From assembly GCF_900000175.1 (NCBI RefSeq), contig NZ_CWGJ01000019.1, positions 1-64,000 of the forward strand: DNA of 64,000 bases, given 5' to 3'. Source of the stretch: Estrella lausannensis. GTDB taxonomy: Bacteria; Chlamydiota; Chlamydiia; Chlamydiales; Criblamydiaceae. The position numbers and the translations under genes are program-made. This document shows positions 17,985 to 26,077 of the stretch, piece after piece (position 1 is the first letter of the stretch; every line of letters begins with the position of its first letter). The notes under the pieces were generated by a model that was not told the DNA's origin, made no database searches, and saw only the letters and a list, made by a program, of their open reading frames with translations.

Positions 17985-18944
17985 ATGATCCAGAAATTAT
18001 TAGACGAAGAGCGTAAGCAGCTTGAGTTTTTTTTCCGGAATCTTGATATCCACTCGTTTGAAAAACTCTACCACGAGATTGCCGCCTGCAAAGGCATGGT
18101 CATCTGCACAGGTGTTGGAAAAAGCGGTTTCATCGCCAAAAAAATCGCCGCGACCATGATCTCCACTAACACCAGGGCATTTTTTCTCTCTCCGGTCGAT
18201 GCGCTCCATGGCGACATCGGAATTGCCGCCCAAGGCGACATCTGCCTGCTTTTCTCTAAAAGCGGAGAATCCGAGGAGCTTCTGTCGCTGATGCCCTCCT
18301 TGCGCAACAAAGGTGTTAAAACGATCGCCATCGTCTCCAATCCCGCCTCGCGCCTCGCAAAAGCAGCCGATGCCTTCATGCACCTGCCCCTCGAACGGGA
18401 GCTTTGCCCGTTTGACTTAGCCCCCACCACCTCCTGCCTGATTCAACTGATTTTTGGAGATGTCCTCGCCATCGCGCTGATGAACCTCAAGAAATTTTCA
18501 ATCGAAGACATGGCGATGAACCATCCCGCCGGGCGCATCGGCAAACGCACCTCCTTCAGAGTAAAAGATTTGATGATCAAAGGCGATAACCTACCGGTGG
18601 CTACGCAGGATAAAAAAATCGTCGATATTTTAGTGGAGCTGTCCGATAAGCGCTGCGGCTGTATCCTCGTCACAAGCCAACAAGGGAAACTGCTCGGTAT
18701 CTTCACCGACGGAGACCTGCGCCGCTCGCTTCAAAAAGAGGGGTCAAAGGCGCTTGAAAATACACTGCAGAACCTGATGACGCGCTCCCCAAGAAAAATT
18801 GGCCCCAACGCCATGGCTGTTGAAGCCATCAAGATCATGGAAGGAAGCGGCAACAACGAAGTCTCTGTCCTTCCTGTGCTGGAAGAAGATGGGACTCTTG
18901 TCGGCCTCATCAAGCTGCACGACTTGATCCAGACCGGCATATAA
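17985..18944 (+). CDS. kdsD: Arabinose-5-phosphate isomerase (SIS + two CBS domains)
   Basis: A 319-aa enzyme interconverting ribulose 5-phosphate and arabinose 5-phosphate, the first step to KDO of LPS. The SIS domain (about residues 30-165) has GVGKSGFIAKKIAATM, the catalytic-region HGDIG and LLFSKSGESEELLSLMPSLR. Two CBS modules fill about residues 195-319 (VKDLMIKGDNLPV; IFTDGDLRRSL; LMTRSPRKIGPNA; LIKLHDLIQTGI). Length fits KdsD/KpsF. A TTG three codons upstream is possible; ATG at 17985 is preferred. C. trachomatis has its homologue (CT399) close to the glutamate symporter gene, much as here. The arabinose made here is D-arabinose 5-phosphate for KDO, distinct from the DprE1/E2 route at 56.9 kb. 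Confidence 0.93.
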   Translation: MIQKLLDEERKQLEFFFRNLDIHSFEKLYHEIAACKGMVICTGVGKSGFIAKKIAATMISTNTRAFFLSPVDALHGDIGIAAQGDICLLFSKSGESEELLSLMPSLRNKGVKTIAIVSNPASRLAKAADAFMHLPLERELCPFDLAPTTSCLIQLIFGDVLAIALMNLKKFSIEDMAMNHPAGRIGKRTSFRVKDLMIKGDNLPVATQDKKIVDILVELSDKRCGCILVTSQQGKLLGIFTDGDLRRSLQKEGSKALENTLQNLMTRSPRKIGPNAMAVEAIKIMEGSGNNEVSVLPVLEEDGTLVGLIKLHDLIQTGI

Positions 18945-19618
18945 CCCCACCTTTTTTAAAAGCGGCGAGATAGCCGGTCCTATACTTTAGAACCGAAAAC
19001 AGACTCCGCAGGAGCAGCACGTCCCCCATAATAAGGAAGCACGCCACCCACAAGAGCCTGTACTAAAACTAAAATCGTATGATTTGAGTTTGTGGACACT
19101 CACTCAATGAGGTGCTCTGTAGGTAAGTAACTGGCAAGAAGAGTGTTAAATTAAAAGGTTATTTGGATTAAGTCAAAAAAAAATGTAAGCTCCATGGCCG
19201 GTCACGTCAAACAGAGATTACAGTGTCCCAGTACAAAGTACCAACTGGTCATAGTAGAGCCAATTACTTAAAAGTCGCATTAATCTTTGTCATTGGATCA
19301 ACGAAGTCACTATTAAAATGGAAGGCGCAAAGGCCATCTAACCCTCTTGGTACACCTCTGAATTGCCGGCAAGTCCATTGATCGTTTGAGCATGAAAATT
19401 CAGAGCAAATTGTATTGGAGGTCAGTGCAGAATTCGACCACAAAGCACGTTACGGATTTTGATATTACCCATCTTATCAAGGAAAATTCTACACGACCAA
19501 CGTCATAGAAACATAGTTTCTAAATTATTATATAACATATCATCAATCCATTTTAATATTTAAACTTGATTCAAATCACAAACACATCTAACATTGCTTG
19601 ATTAAATATGAGGTTATT
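18945..19618. other. Gene-free stretch after kdsD
   Basis: No ORF of quality on either strand. At about 19053-19102 is a family B-like sequence (AGAGCCTGTACTAAAACTAA, later TTTGTGGACACTC). From about 19140 base composition becomes AT-rich and stays so to about 22.5 kb. The middle part may be decayed coding sequence, but no frame is open long enough to identify it. Confidence 0.4.
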
Positions 19619-20074
19619 ATGATTACACCTGTTTCGATAAACACAGTTTGGATTTCTCCTGACATTGACGATGATCGCTGCACTATTGGTTACAAAAAAA
19701 CTTTAAATTGCGAAAATGATATAAAAAAGGCACAAACTTGCCTTGAAAACACCTTTAATGGCGATTGCGTTGATAAAACAACAGCTCCCATCAATCATTG
19801 CGTTGATAAAACAGCTTCATGCTCAAAAAAATCATTTTGTAATTTCACCTCAACTAATTCGAGTGTGGATAAGATGGCTAGCGTTTCTAAGAAAGTCAGC
19901 CACGCATCTGTACTCACATCAGCAGCGAGTCTAAATTGTACAGGTATGCTCGCCGTAGAATCTTTTAAATTCGCTATGAGATGTGAAACCAAACAAAATC
20001 CTGATGGAACTACAACTTTAGTACGTGTTCATAATAGACCGTATTTCCCCGATTCCGATTCCGACTCCGATTAA
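19619..20074 (+). CDS. Small Cys-rich hypothetical protein in an AT-rich island
   Basis: A 151-aa protein, not recognised. It is polar and rich in Cys, Lys, Thr and Ser, with a short internal duplication (DCVDKT and HCVDKT, encoded by two copies of ATTGCGTTGATAAAACA), several spaced cysteines in the first half and an acidic tail (SDSDSD). No signal peptide or membrane segment. The TTG start at 19598 is possible, but AGG five bases before ATG at 19619 favours the latter. It is the first of three AT-rich genes in one direction whose base composition differs clearly from flanking genes, suggesting horizontal acquisition. Function unknown. Confidence 0.5.
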   Translation: MITPVSINTVWISPDIDDDRCTIGYKKTLNCENDIKKAQTCLENTFNGDCVDKTTAPINHCVDKTASCSKKSFCNFTSTNSSVDKMASVSKKVSHASVLTSAASLNCTGMLAVESFKFAMRCETKQNPDGTTTLVRVHNRPYFPDSDSDSD

Positions 20075-20128
20075 GATCGGCTTGCTATTTGAAAAACATA
20101 GGTCATAATTTTGAATATAAATAGCCCA

Positions 20129-21691
20129 ATGCATCAAGTAAATGCTCCTTTAAATGATTTCATTGAAATTCCCTCCTATAGCTGGGTGGTCAACAACAAG
20201 GAAATAAAATTATTCTTAAGGGTCGAATCTTACTTTACAGTTTATGAAAACAATAATTTAATTAAACGTGTAGATTTAACTAACGACGAGGCTCGAAGAA
20301 TCCGTGCAACTAGTCAAATATATATTCACACCTTGAATAACCATGAAAATTTTGACTTTTGCGCGGTTTTGTTTAAAAAAAAATTTAAACAATTAAAAGT
20401 AAGTATCTTGTACTCTCGATTTGGCCCGCTTTGGCAATTGTACGATAGAAATACCAGAGAAACTAGATGGCAAAGATTTTCAGCCACATTTGTTTCAGAT
20501 GCTTGTCATCGCAAAACATGGGATATGTTCGAAAAATACAAGAATGAGGTGCAAGAAGATATCAGAGCCCTTAAGTATTTTGAGGATGATTTCCTGATAA
20601 AGGATATCGTTCTTTTTGAAAAAGTAGAAACGCCCCAGCCCCTCCCATTTGATATTGATTTAGAATCACTAGCCAAAGGAGAAGAAAAAAAAGCGTACGA
20701 TCTAAAAAAAGCAAGGGCCTGGGAGAAAGCGAGTACAGAGACCCGCATAGACCATGTACAAAAATATTCAGATGGATTTATTCCACTGCCATTGCGCGTG
20801 AATAACATTCAATCCTATCCCGATGAGATAATAAGTGATGAAGATCCCGGTTATCTCTTTGTTTTTGGAGGAACTCAAAAACGCGCTCGTTTTGAGGAAA
20901 ATGAAAGTAGATTTGCTATTTACAACACGATAGTTAGGCACAATTCAATAATTAGTGATTCGCGCTCCCAGGTTTTGGGGTATAGACAAAAAAGTCTAAT
21001 ACCAAGTGCTATTCCTGCACTTGAAATTATCTCTATGTTATTTTCTTCGTTCTTTTCATCTTTGGTTCCCCAAAAAAATCTGATTGTTTCAGAAAAAATC
21101 AAACCTATAGTAGAAACATTCTTTCCCTTCTATATTATCATAGAACCAAAAACACTTCCATGCACGTTAGATGAAAATGTTCGCGTTAGTAAGCTTAGGT
21201 GGGCTATTTCGTTAATTTGCGATGACACGAACGCTTCTTCAGGACAACACGCTTTAGTCTTTATTCAAGGAATCAATGATGGGTCTTTAAGTCTTATGAT
21301 TAATCATAAACCTATAAACATAGGAGAGAGATTCACGATTATCTCCCATCTAAAATCAGAAAACGAAATAGAGATCAAACCTATCGAAGAAAGTAAATTG
21401 AGATTCATTGAAAGAACCCAAATATGGTTGCTAACAAGTAGAAAAATAAAAAAGATGCTTAGCGCGATGGAAAAAGAAAGAGATGAAAAAAATACCCCAT
21501 TTAGCATTTTAGGATCTGACTCAGCATTCAGTGGAGGTGGCCATAATTGCTTTACATGGGCTCACTCATACTTTAAGGAAGTTGGGATTGATTTAGGAAG
21601 GGCTGTCTTTGGCTTCTTTTTTACTCAAACAAAATCATATACTCAAAATCCTGAATATTACCTGCTACATCCTGAGTATCCAAAAATATAA
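20129..21691 (+). CDS. Hypothetical protein with C-terminal His...Asn-Cys motif, putative cysteine hydrolase
   Basis: A 520-aa protein, not recognised overall. The C-terminal third holds two features seen in circularly permuted NlpC/P60 or LRAT-like cysteine peptidases and acyltransferases: a strand with His, SSGQHALVFIQG (His374), and about 100 residues later GGGHNCFTWAHSYFKEVGID, where Asn473-Cys474 would start the nucleophile helix. A hydrophobic stretch AIPALEIISMLFSSFFSSLV precedes the domain. The His-before-Cys order and the NC-x-x-W-A pattern are what I see; the enzyme assignment is inference. A TTG six codons earlier is an alternative start; no strong ribosome binding site is visible. 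Codons are AT-rich. It is followed 14 nt later by another unknown gene, so the two probably form an operon. Confidence 0.6.
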   Translation: MHQVNAPLNDFIEIPSYSWVVNNKEIKLFLRVESYFTVYENNNLIKRVDLTNDEARRIRATSQIYIHTLNNHENFDFCAVLFKKKFKQLKVSILYSRFGPLWQLYDRNTRETRWQRFSATFVSDACHRKTWDMFEKYKNEVQEDIRALKYFEDDFLIKDIVLFEKVETPQPLPFDIDLESLAKGEEKKAYDLKKARAWEKASTETRIDHVQKYSDGFIPLPLRVNNIQSYPDEIISDEDPGYLFVFGGTQKRARFEENESRFAIYNTIVRHNSIISDSRSQVLGYRQKSLIPSAIPALEIISMLFSSFFSSLVPQKNLIVSEKIKPIVETFFPFYIIIEPKTLPCTLDENVRVSKLRWAISLICDDTNASSGQHALVFIQGINDGSLSLMINHKPINIGERFTIISHLKSENEIEIKPIEESKLRFIERTQIWLLTSRKIKKMLSAMEKERDEKNTPFSILGSDSAFSGGGHNCFTWAHSYFKEVGIDLGRAVFGFFFTQTKSYTQNPEYYLLHPEYPKI

Positions 21692-21705
21692 GGCAAAATT
21701 TTACC

Positions 21706-22230
21706 ATGGCCATAGATCTACAAACAGCTCTAAACAACGCAACTAACTTTATAGAGATAGCTTCTATTGTAAGGAATTCCAAAGAAGATATTTCATTCTT
21801 CGGAGGCAGATACATATATGCTGAAGGATATGAAGGATCTGTAGAAATAGATGCAATAGCTGAGCGTTTTATGACCCTACAAAAAACACATTTCGAACCT
21901 GATGAAGAAGAGCGGAAGATTGGAAGAAAAACCATTCCTCTAATTAGTAAACTATATGATAGTAATTACTCCAGAGACACAAATTTTTTAACAAAAATTT
22001 TTTGTGTTTTTAGAGATTTCTTACGTAATATCTATATCTTTTTCTCTGGTCAAGGGTATGGAACACGAGGCTCATGGGGCATTAACGATGGCGGCATGGA
22101 TTTTTTTAATTCCTATACATCCTCGCAATACCAAGAGTTATTTGGTGAAAAACCTGAAGGAAGGCTTTTTAAAATTGTAAGACCAGGATGTCCTGATAGA
22201 TGGTCAGCAACAGGTGTCAAGGTACTTTAA
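21706..22230 (+). CDS. Hypothetical protein, last gene of the AT-rich island
   Basis: A 174-aa protein, not recognised. It has an acidic middle, a hydrophobic amphipathic stretch (about residues 93-113, KIFCVFRDFLRNIYIFF) and a glycine-rich segment GQGYGTRGSWGINDGGMDFF. No signal peptide. It starts 14 nt after the putative cysteine hydrolase, so it may be an immunity, chaperone or partner protein of that gene; this rests on neighbourhood only. A decayed transposase gene follows at once, consistent with a mobile origin of the island. Confidence 0.5.
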   Translation: MAIDLQTALNNATNFIEIASIVRNSKEDISFFGGRYIYAEGYEGSVEIDAIAERFMTLQKTHFEPDEEERKIGRKTIPLISKLYDSNYSRDTNFLTKIFCVFRDFLRNIYIFFSGQGYGTRGSWGINDGGMDFFNSYTSSQYQELFGEKPEGRLFKIVRPGCPDRWSATGVKVL

Positions 22231-22322
22231 AAACTTGATTTTAACCAAGATACTTAGAGTCCTCCCCATTTAGACCGAACCACCTAACTTGCTCTTAAGA
22301 CATAGTAGTAAGACTTAAGCGT

Positions 22323-22500
22323 TTGACTGAATTTAAACTTATTACCTCGGTAGAAAGAAGAAGGCGATGGGCTCTCGATGAGAAGCGTCAAATCATCCGG
22401 GAAACCTAGCAATACGATAACTGAAGTTCCCCAAGTCGCTAGGAAATATGATATAATTCACGGTCAGCTATTTCATTCACACCTAAGAAGTAAAAAAATC
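22323..22500 (+). pseudogene. Decayed transposase accessory gene (IS66 TnpA / IS3 OrfA type)
   Basis: One frame from 22323 reads LTEFKLITSVERRRRWALDE and continues KRQIIRET before a stop at 22407-22409. The next part of the same family continues in another frame as SNTITEVPQVARKYDI and IHGQLFHSHLR. Joined, they match the helix-turn-helix protein of IS66/IS3-type elements (consensus like GVERRRRW...EK, then V..VAR..GI...QLF.WR). A frameshift near 22404 and the lack of any further transposase show it is dead. It marks the right edge of the AT-rich island. Confidence 0.7.
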
Positions 22501-22625
22501 CAACGTCTCTTCAGCTTGCAGCAGAAGTGTCGAAAAATTCAGAGACTTCAAACACTTTCGTGTAAAAATCAAAAAGACGACATCCATTTACCAATGAAAT
22601 CTTAAGCAAAGATGCGTTCTTTTAA

Positions 22626-23168
22626 TCACTCCGGGATAAAACCCAGTCTTGAGAAGGAGCGTCTCGCGAAGTAGGGGAAGAAGAGATCCGCCTTCGCTCT
22701 TTTGCGGCTTCTCTCCATAAAACGCTGCAGGTTAAAACGCGCGGCATGCACGATCACTTCCGCCCCGCTTTTCTGCTTCAGGGTGACCGCGATGCCATAA
22801 CGCGCACTAGTCTCTTCAAAGCGGATCGATTCGATATCCCTGACAGGAATTGTCAGGATAGGATTTCCACCTTGCAGGTAATGGAAGTACTTGGCCGTCA
22901 AGGCAACTTCATCAGGATTTTGATCCAACTTAGTGAGGCGCCTCAAGGGAATCAACCCCACAGCGATTAATAATCCTCCCAGAAAAAGGACAGGCAATCC
23001 AATATAGTGAAGATTTTCCGGTTTGACAAAGGAACCAAAATAGACAATCCCTAAGACGCCGCAAAGAGCGATCGCAGTACCCCGGAACATCTTTTTCCGG
23101 TAATATTCCGGGCTGATGGAAGAATAGATCTTTACCCCTTCATTCTCAGAGCTTAGCTCCTCTTGCAT
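22626..23168 (-). CDS. Two-TM hypothetical membrane protein
   Basis: A 180-aa protein, not recognised. A polar N-terminus is followed by two membrane segments (about residues 31-48, TAIALCGVLGIVYFGSF, and about 57-74, LPVLFLGGLLIAVGLIP) and a soluble C-terminal domain of about 100 residues with strand-like sequences (ILTIPVRDIESIRFEE, GIAVTLKQKSGAEVIVHAAR). This arrangement resembles PH-like membrane proteins, but I cannot assign it. ATG start. It stands alone on the minus strand. Confidence 0.55.
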   Translation of the reverse strand: MQEELSSENEGVKIYSSISPEYYRKKMFRGTAIALCGVLGIVYFGSFVKPENLHYIGLPVLFLGGLLIAVGLIPLRRLTKLDQNPDEVALTAKYFHYLQGGNPILTIPVRDIESIRFEETSARYGIAVTLKQKSGAEVIVHAARFNLQRFMERSRKRAKADLFFPYFARRSFSRLGFIPE

Positions 23169-23260
23169 ACCAAACCTCTATTCCCGCTGTCTCGAATATC
23201 GCCTTGCATCCATCATTTCAAAAAGAAGGGGGCAATGCAACAAAAAGAAAAAAAGTGTAT

Positions 23261-23313
23261 ATACCAAAGTGACTCAAAGCCCCCAAAAAACAAATTTTGA
23301 GACACTTTCGGTA
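23261..23313. repeat. Family A palindromic element, short form
   Basis: TATACCAAAGTGACTCAAAG at the left and AATTTTGAGACACTTTCGGTA at the right around CCCCCAAAAAAC. A half family B sequence (AAGAGACTGTGCTCAAATTG) follows at 23323, just before the membrane protein gene. Confidence 0.75.
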
Positions 23314-23421
23314 GAGTGCGCTTAAGAGACTGTGCTCAAATTGAAATCACACGATTTGAGTTTTAGCAAAAACGCTGCACGCTTTAGTCGAAACCGTCAT
23401 CTTTCAATATGGAGAAGGTCA

Positions 23422-24633
23422 ATGATTGCAACCCTATTCTCGACCCTGATTGCCGCCCTGATATTATTCACCCCGTTTTTCACACCCGCCGAAAAACCGT
23501 TCGCCAGTTGGTATCTCCTGGTTGCCACTTCATTCTTTCTTCTCTTCTCCTTCATTTTAACGCAGATATTTGCATGGGCTCCCATACAAAAGGTGCAGCA
23601 GAACCTGACACCCAGGCTGCTTGAAATTTACAAGAAAGACAATGTGATCCGCCTCGGCGGAGCATTCTTGGCTCTCCTTGCCATTTTTTCCCTCTACCTG
23701 GCTGTGGACGGCACGATCGCCAAAAAAGTCGGCGATCGACCCTTTACCGCCATCTATTTTGTTCTTCTCGGCATCAGCATCGATATCGTCCATCACATCA
23801 TCAGCCGCATGACAAGCTATATTAACCCTTTCGCCATCGCCTCTCAATGCACGGCCCATGCCAAAAATGCAACGCTCAACGGCAATGACCTGGAGCTTTG
23901 CAACTGGATAGAGGCTGTTTCCGAAGTGGGCATCAACAGCGCTTCAAGATCGCTTCCCTCTCTTTGCAACCAAGCCGTGATCGATTTGCAAATAATATCG
24001 AGAGACTATCTGAAAGCGTCAAAGAGCTTCGCCCACCACGTAGACAAAAAAGCTGAGGGTGAAAAAGGAGATCCTGTCAGCTTTACCCTCTTTTTCATTT
24101 TTCAACGGTTTGAGATCATCTTCAACAAAGCCCTTGAGCACAAGCTTGAGCCTGTCATCACCACGATCATCACCTCCCTTGGCAAAATGATTGTCGACAG
24201 CGCCAAATACGATATCTCGATGGCTACCTATCCTATCCACTACCTTGGTTTTTTGGCAGCCAAGGCCCAGAGGGGAGGGCTTGCCGAAGTGGGCGACAAA
24301 GCTATTGTGACCTATCTTGAAGTGGCAAAAGTCATCGTCCGCGATATCGACCTGAAATACCTGGAGCTGCAGGAGCCGTTTTTCACAATGACGGGAAGGA
24401 TGGAAGAGCTTTCCAAAGAGATATTCAGAAACAACAGAGAGATCAACATCGCTATTCTCATCCAACCTTTCAAACAGCTGAAAGGCCTTTTTGAAGATGA
24501 GAAGCTCTCGCAGCATCAAGACAGCCCGGTGATCGTCGCCGACATCAACCGCGTCATCAATGAATTTGAACAGCTACAGCTAGTAATGAAAACGATACCG
24601 CCTCTGACAGATATTACTCAGGAGTCGAAGTAA
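23422..24633 (+). CDS. Conserved-looking membrane protein with large soluble C-terminal domain
   Basis: A 403-aa protein, not recognised. Hydrophobic segments occur at about residues 1-22 (MIATLFSTLIAALILFTPFF), 30-50 (YLLVATSFFLLFSFILTQIF), 78-95 (LGGAFLALLAIFSLYLAV) and 108-125 (IYFVLLGISIDIVHHII), followed by about 270 mostly helical soluble residues. The frame extends to a GTG at 23332, but that part lies in repeat sequence; GGAG seven bases before the ATG at 23422 supports the shorter start. Its 3' end overlaps the convergent pseudouridine synthase gene by 16 bp. Confidence 0.65.
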   Translation: MIATLFSTLIAALILFTPFFTPAEKPFASWYLLVATSFFLLFSFILTQIFAWAPIQKVQQNLTPRLLEIYKKDNVIRLGGAFLALLAIFSLYLAVDGTIAKKVGDRPFTAIYFVLLGISIDIVHHIISRMTSYINPFAIASQCTAHAKNATLNGNDLELCNWIEAVSEVGINSASRSLPSLCNQAVIDLQIISRDYLKASKSFAHHVDKKAEGEKGDPVSFTLFFIFQRFEIIFNKALEHKLEPVITTIITSLGKMIVDSAKYDISMATYPIHYLGFLAAKAQRGGLAEVGDKAIVTYLEVAKVIVRDIDLKYLELQEPFFTMTGRMEELSKEIFRNNREINIAILIQPFKQLKGLFEDEKLSQHQDSPVIVADINRVINEFEQLQLVMKTIPPLTDITQESK

Positions 24634-25262
24634 GCAGGCACTTGACACTCCAAAAGGAGAGTCTCCTCTTTAACAGGGTGGGGAAATGAAACCTTGCCGT
24701 GGTGCAAACAAATACCCGGAGCTGCTTTCTTGATGCGGCTCCCATACTTGTCGTCATTGACGATTGGATAGCCAAAATTGGAAAGCTGGGCGCGGATCTG
24801 GTGGTAGCGTCCCGTCAAAAGGTTGATCTCGACGAGGGAGAAACCGTGTCCTTGGCGCAACCGCCTGAAAGTCAGCTCTGCCCTTTTGTACCCCTCCTGC
24901 GGCGAGTTCCTTAACACTGCTTTGTGATCGCCATGAAAGAGATAATCCTTAAGATGCCCTGAAGCCGGAATTTCTCCTTCCACCAAGGCAAAATAGATTT
25001 TGTTGAATCTGCCTTCGCGAATGAATCTGTTCATCCTCTCCAGCGCCTTCTGTGTCTTGGCAAAAACGGCAATACCGCTGACGGGCTTATCCAAACGATG
25101 CACGGCATGGAGGAAAACGCCGCCCGGTTTTTGATCCCTTTCCTTGATGAAGGCCTTGGCACAAGAGGTAAGGTCGTCTGCACTCCCAGGGGCCTCCTGC
25201 ATCACTCTCCCCGCATCTTTGTTCAAGACAAGCAGATGGTTGTCTTCGTAAAGAATGTTCAT
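24618..25262 (-). CDS. RluA-family RNA pseudouridine synthase
   Basis: A 214-aa cytosolic enzyme isomerising uridine to pseudouridine in rRNA or tRNA. The catalytic Asp is in HAVHRLDKPVSGIAVFAK, the RluA motif II, and the C-terminal LVEINLLTGRYHQIRAQL is motif III. There is no N-terminal S4 domain and the protein is short, as in RluA/TruC-like single-domain members, so the target uridine cannot be predicted. Start: the ATG at 25262 overlaps the stop of the upstream methyltransferase gene (TGATG), with a GTG one codon earlier. It forms an RNA-modification operon with the two methyltransferase genes upstream. Confidence 0.88.
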   Translation of the reverse strand: MNILYEDNHLLVLNKDAGRVMQEAPGSADDLTSCAKAFIKERDQKPGGVFLHAVHRLDKPVSGIAVFAKTQKALERMNRFIREGRFNKIYFALVEGEIPASGHLKDYLFHGDHKAVLRNSPQEGYKRAELTFRRLRQGHGFSLVEINLLTGRYHQIRAQLSNFGYPIVNDDKYGSRIKKAAPGICLHHGKVSFPHPVKEETLLLECQVPAYFDS

Positions 25263-26077
25263 CACGTCGCTTCACTTCTCTGCCTGACTGCTTCATAGAT
25301 AAGCAGGGTCGCGGCCACAGAGACATTGAGAGAGTCGGCTATGCCATGCATCGGGATGAAGACTCTCTTGTCCGCCTGCTCTCTGAAGAGTTTGGATAGT
25401 CCGGCATGCTCCGACCCGACTACAAAGGCCGATCCTTGTGTGTAGTCGCATCGGGTGTATTCGCTGGCACCTTCGGGCGTTGCCGCAAAGACAGCTATCT
25501 GATGCCGGTTTAAGTACTCAAGAACATCTTTGCCTTCGGCCTCGATGATGGGAATGGAAAACAGGGTTCCCATGCTTGCCCTGACCACATTAGGGTTGAA
25601 TATGTCTGTAAGCTGATCGGCCAAGATCAGCGCGTGCACTCCGCACCCGTCGCAAGAGCGCAGAATCGTTCCCAAATTTCCCGGCTTCTCGAGGGATTCA
25701 GCGACCAGCAGCAGGGGTTTATCCGTTGTCTTCAGAAGGGCATCCAGATCAGAAAGCCCCTTGCGGACTTGTCTTGCAACGGCTAGGAGTCCATCGGGAT
25801 TTTCCCTGTAGGAGAGCTTCCGGAACACTGCCTCTGTCAGCGAATAGAGCTCGATTCCTTTCGACTGAAAAGAGTCGACGAGAGCCTCTCTTTCTCCCGA
25901 GTGAAAAAAAGAACGGGAAAAATAGAGGGCCTCTATCGGAAAGCCCGTCTCGAATGCTCTCCGGATTTCTCTTTCTCCCTCGATCAGAAAAAGTCCCGTC
26001 TCATCGCGCTCTTTTCTGTTTAGAAGCTTGAGCGTCTTTTTAATCTTCGGGTTCTGAACACTCGAAATCTCAATCAA
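25262..26077 (-). CDS. SpoU/TrmH-family RNA 2'-O-ribose methyltransferase
   Basis: A 271-aa SPOUT (knotted) methyltransferase. An N-terminal substrate-binding domain (about residues 1-95, NPKIKKTLKLLNRKERDETG, then FLIEGEREIRRA) resembles the L30e-like domain of RlmB/TsnR proteins. The catalytic domain has motif 1 GNLGTILRSCDGCG, motif 2 FVVGSEHAGLS and motif 3 IPMHGIADSLNVSVAA. The start is TTG at 26077: a strong GGGAGGTG lies 5 nt before it and no ATG is near. It overlaps the upstream methyltransferase gene by 8 bp. C. trachomatis has an adjacent SpoU methylase and SAM methyltransferase pair (CT403-CT404), as here. Confidence 0.88.
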   Translation of the reverse strand: MIEISSVQNPKIKKTLKLLNRKERDETGLFLIEGEREIRRAFETGFPIEALYFSRSFFHSGEREALVDSFQSKGIELYSLTEAVFRKLSYRENPDGLLAVARQVRKGLSDLDALLKTTDKPLLLVAESLEKPGNLGTILRSCDGCGVHALILADQLTDIFNPNVVRASMGTLFSIPIIEAEGKDVLEYLNRHQIAVFAATPEGASEYTRCDYTQGSAFVVGSEHAGLSKLFREQADKRVFIPMHGIADSLNVSVAATLLIYEAVRQRSEAT

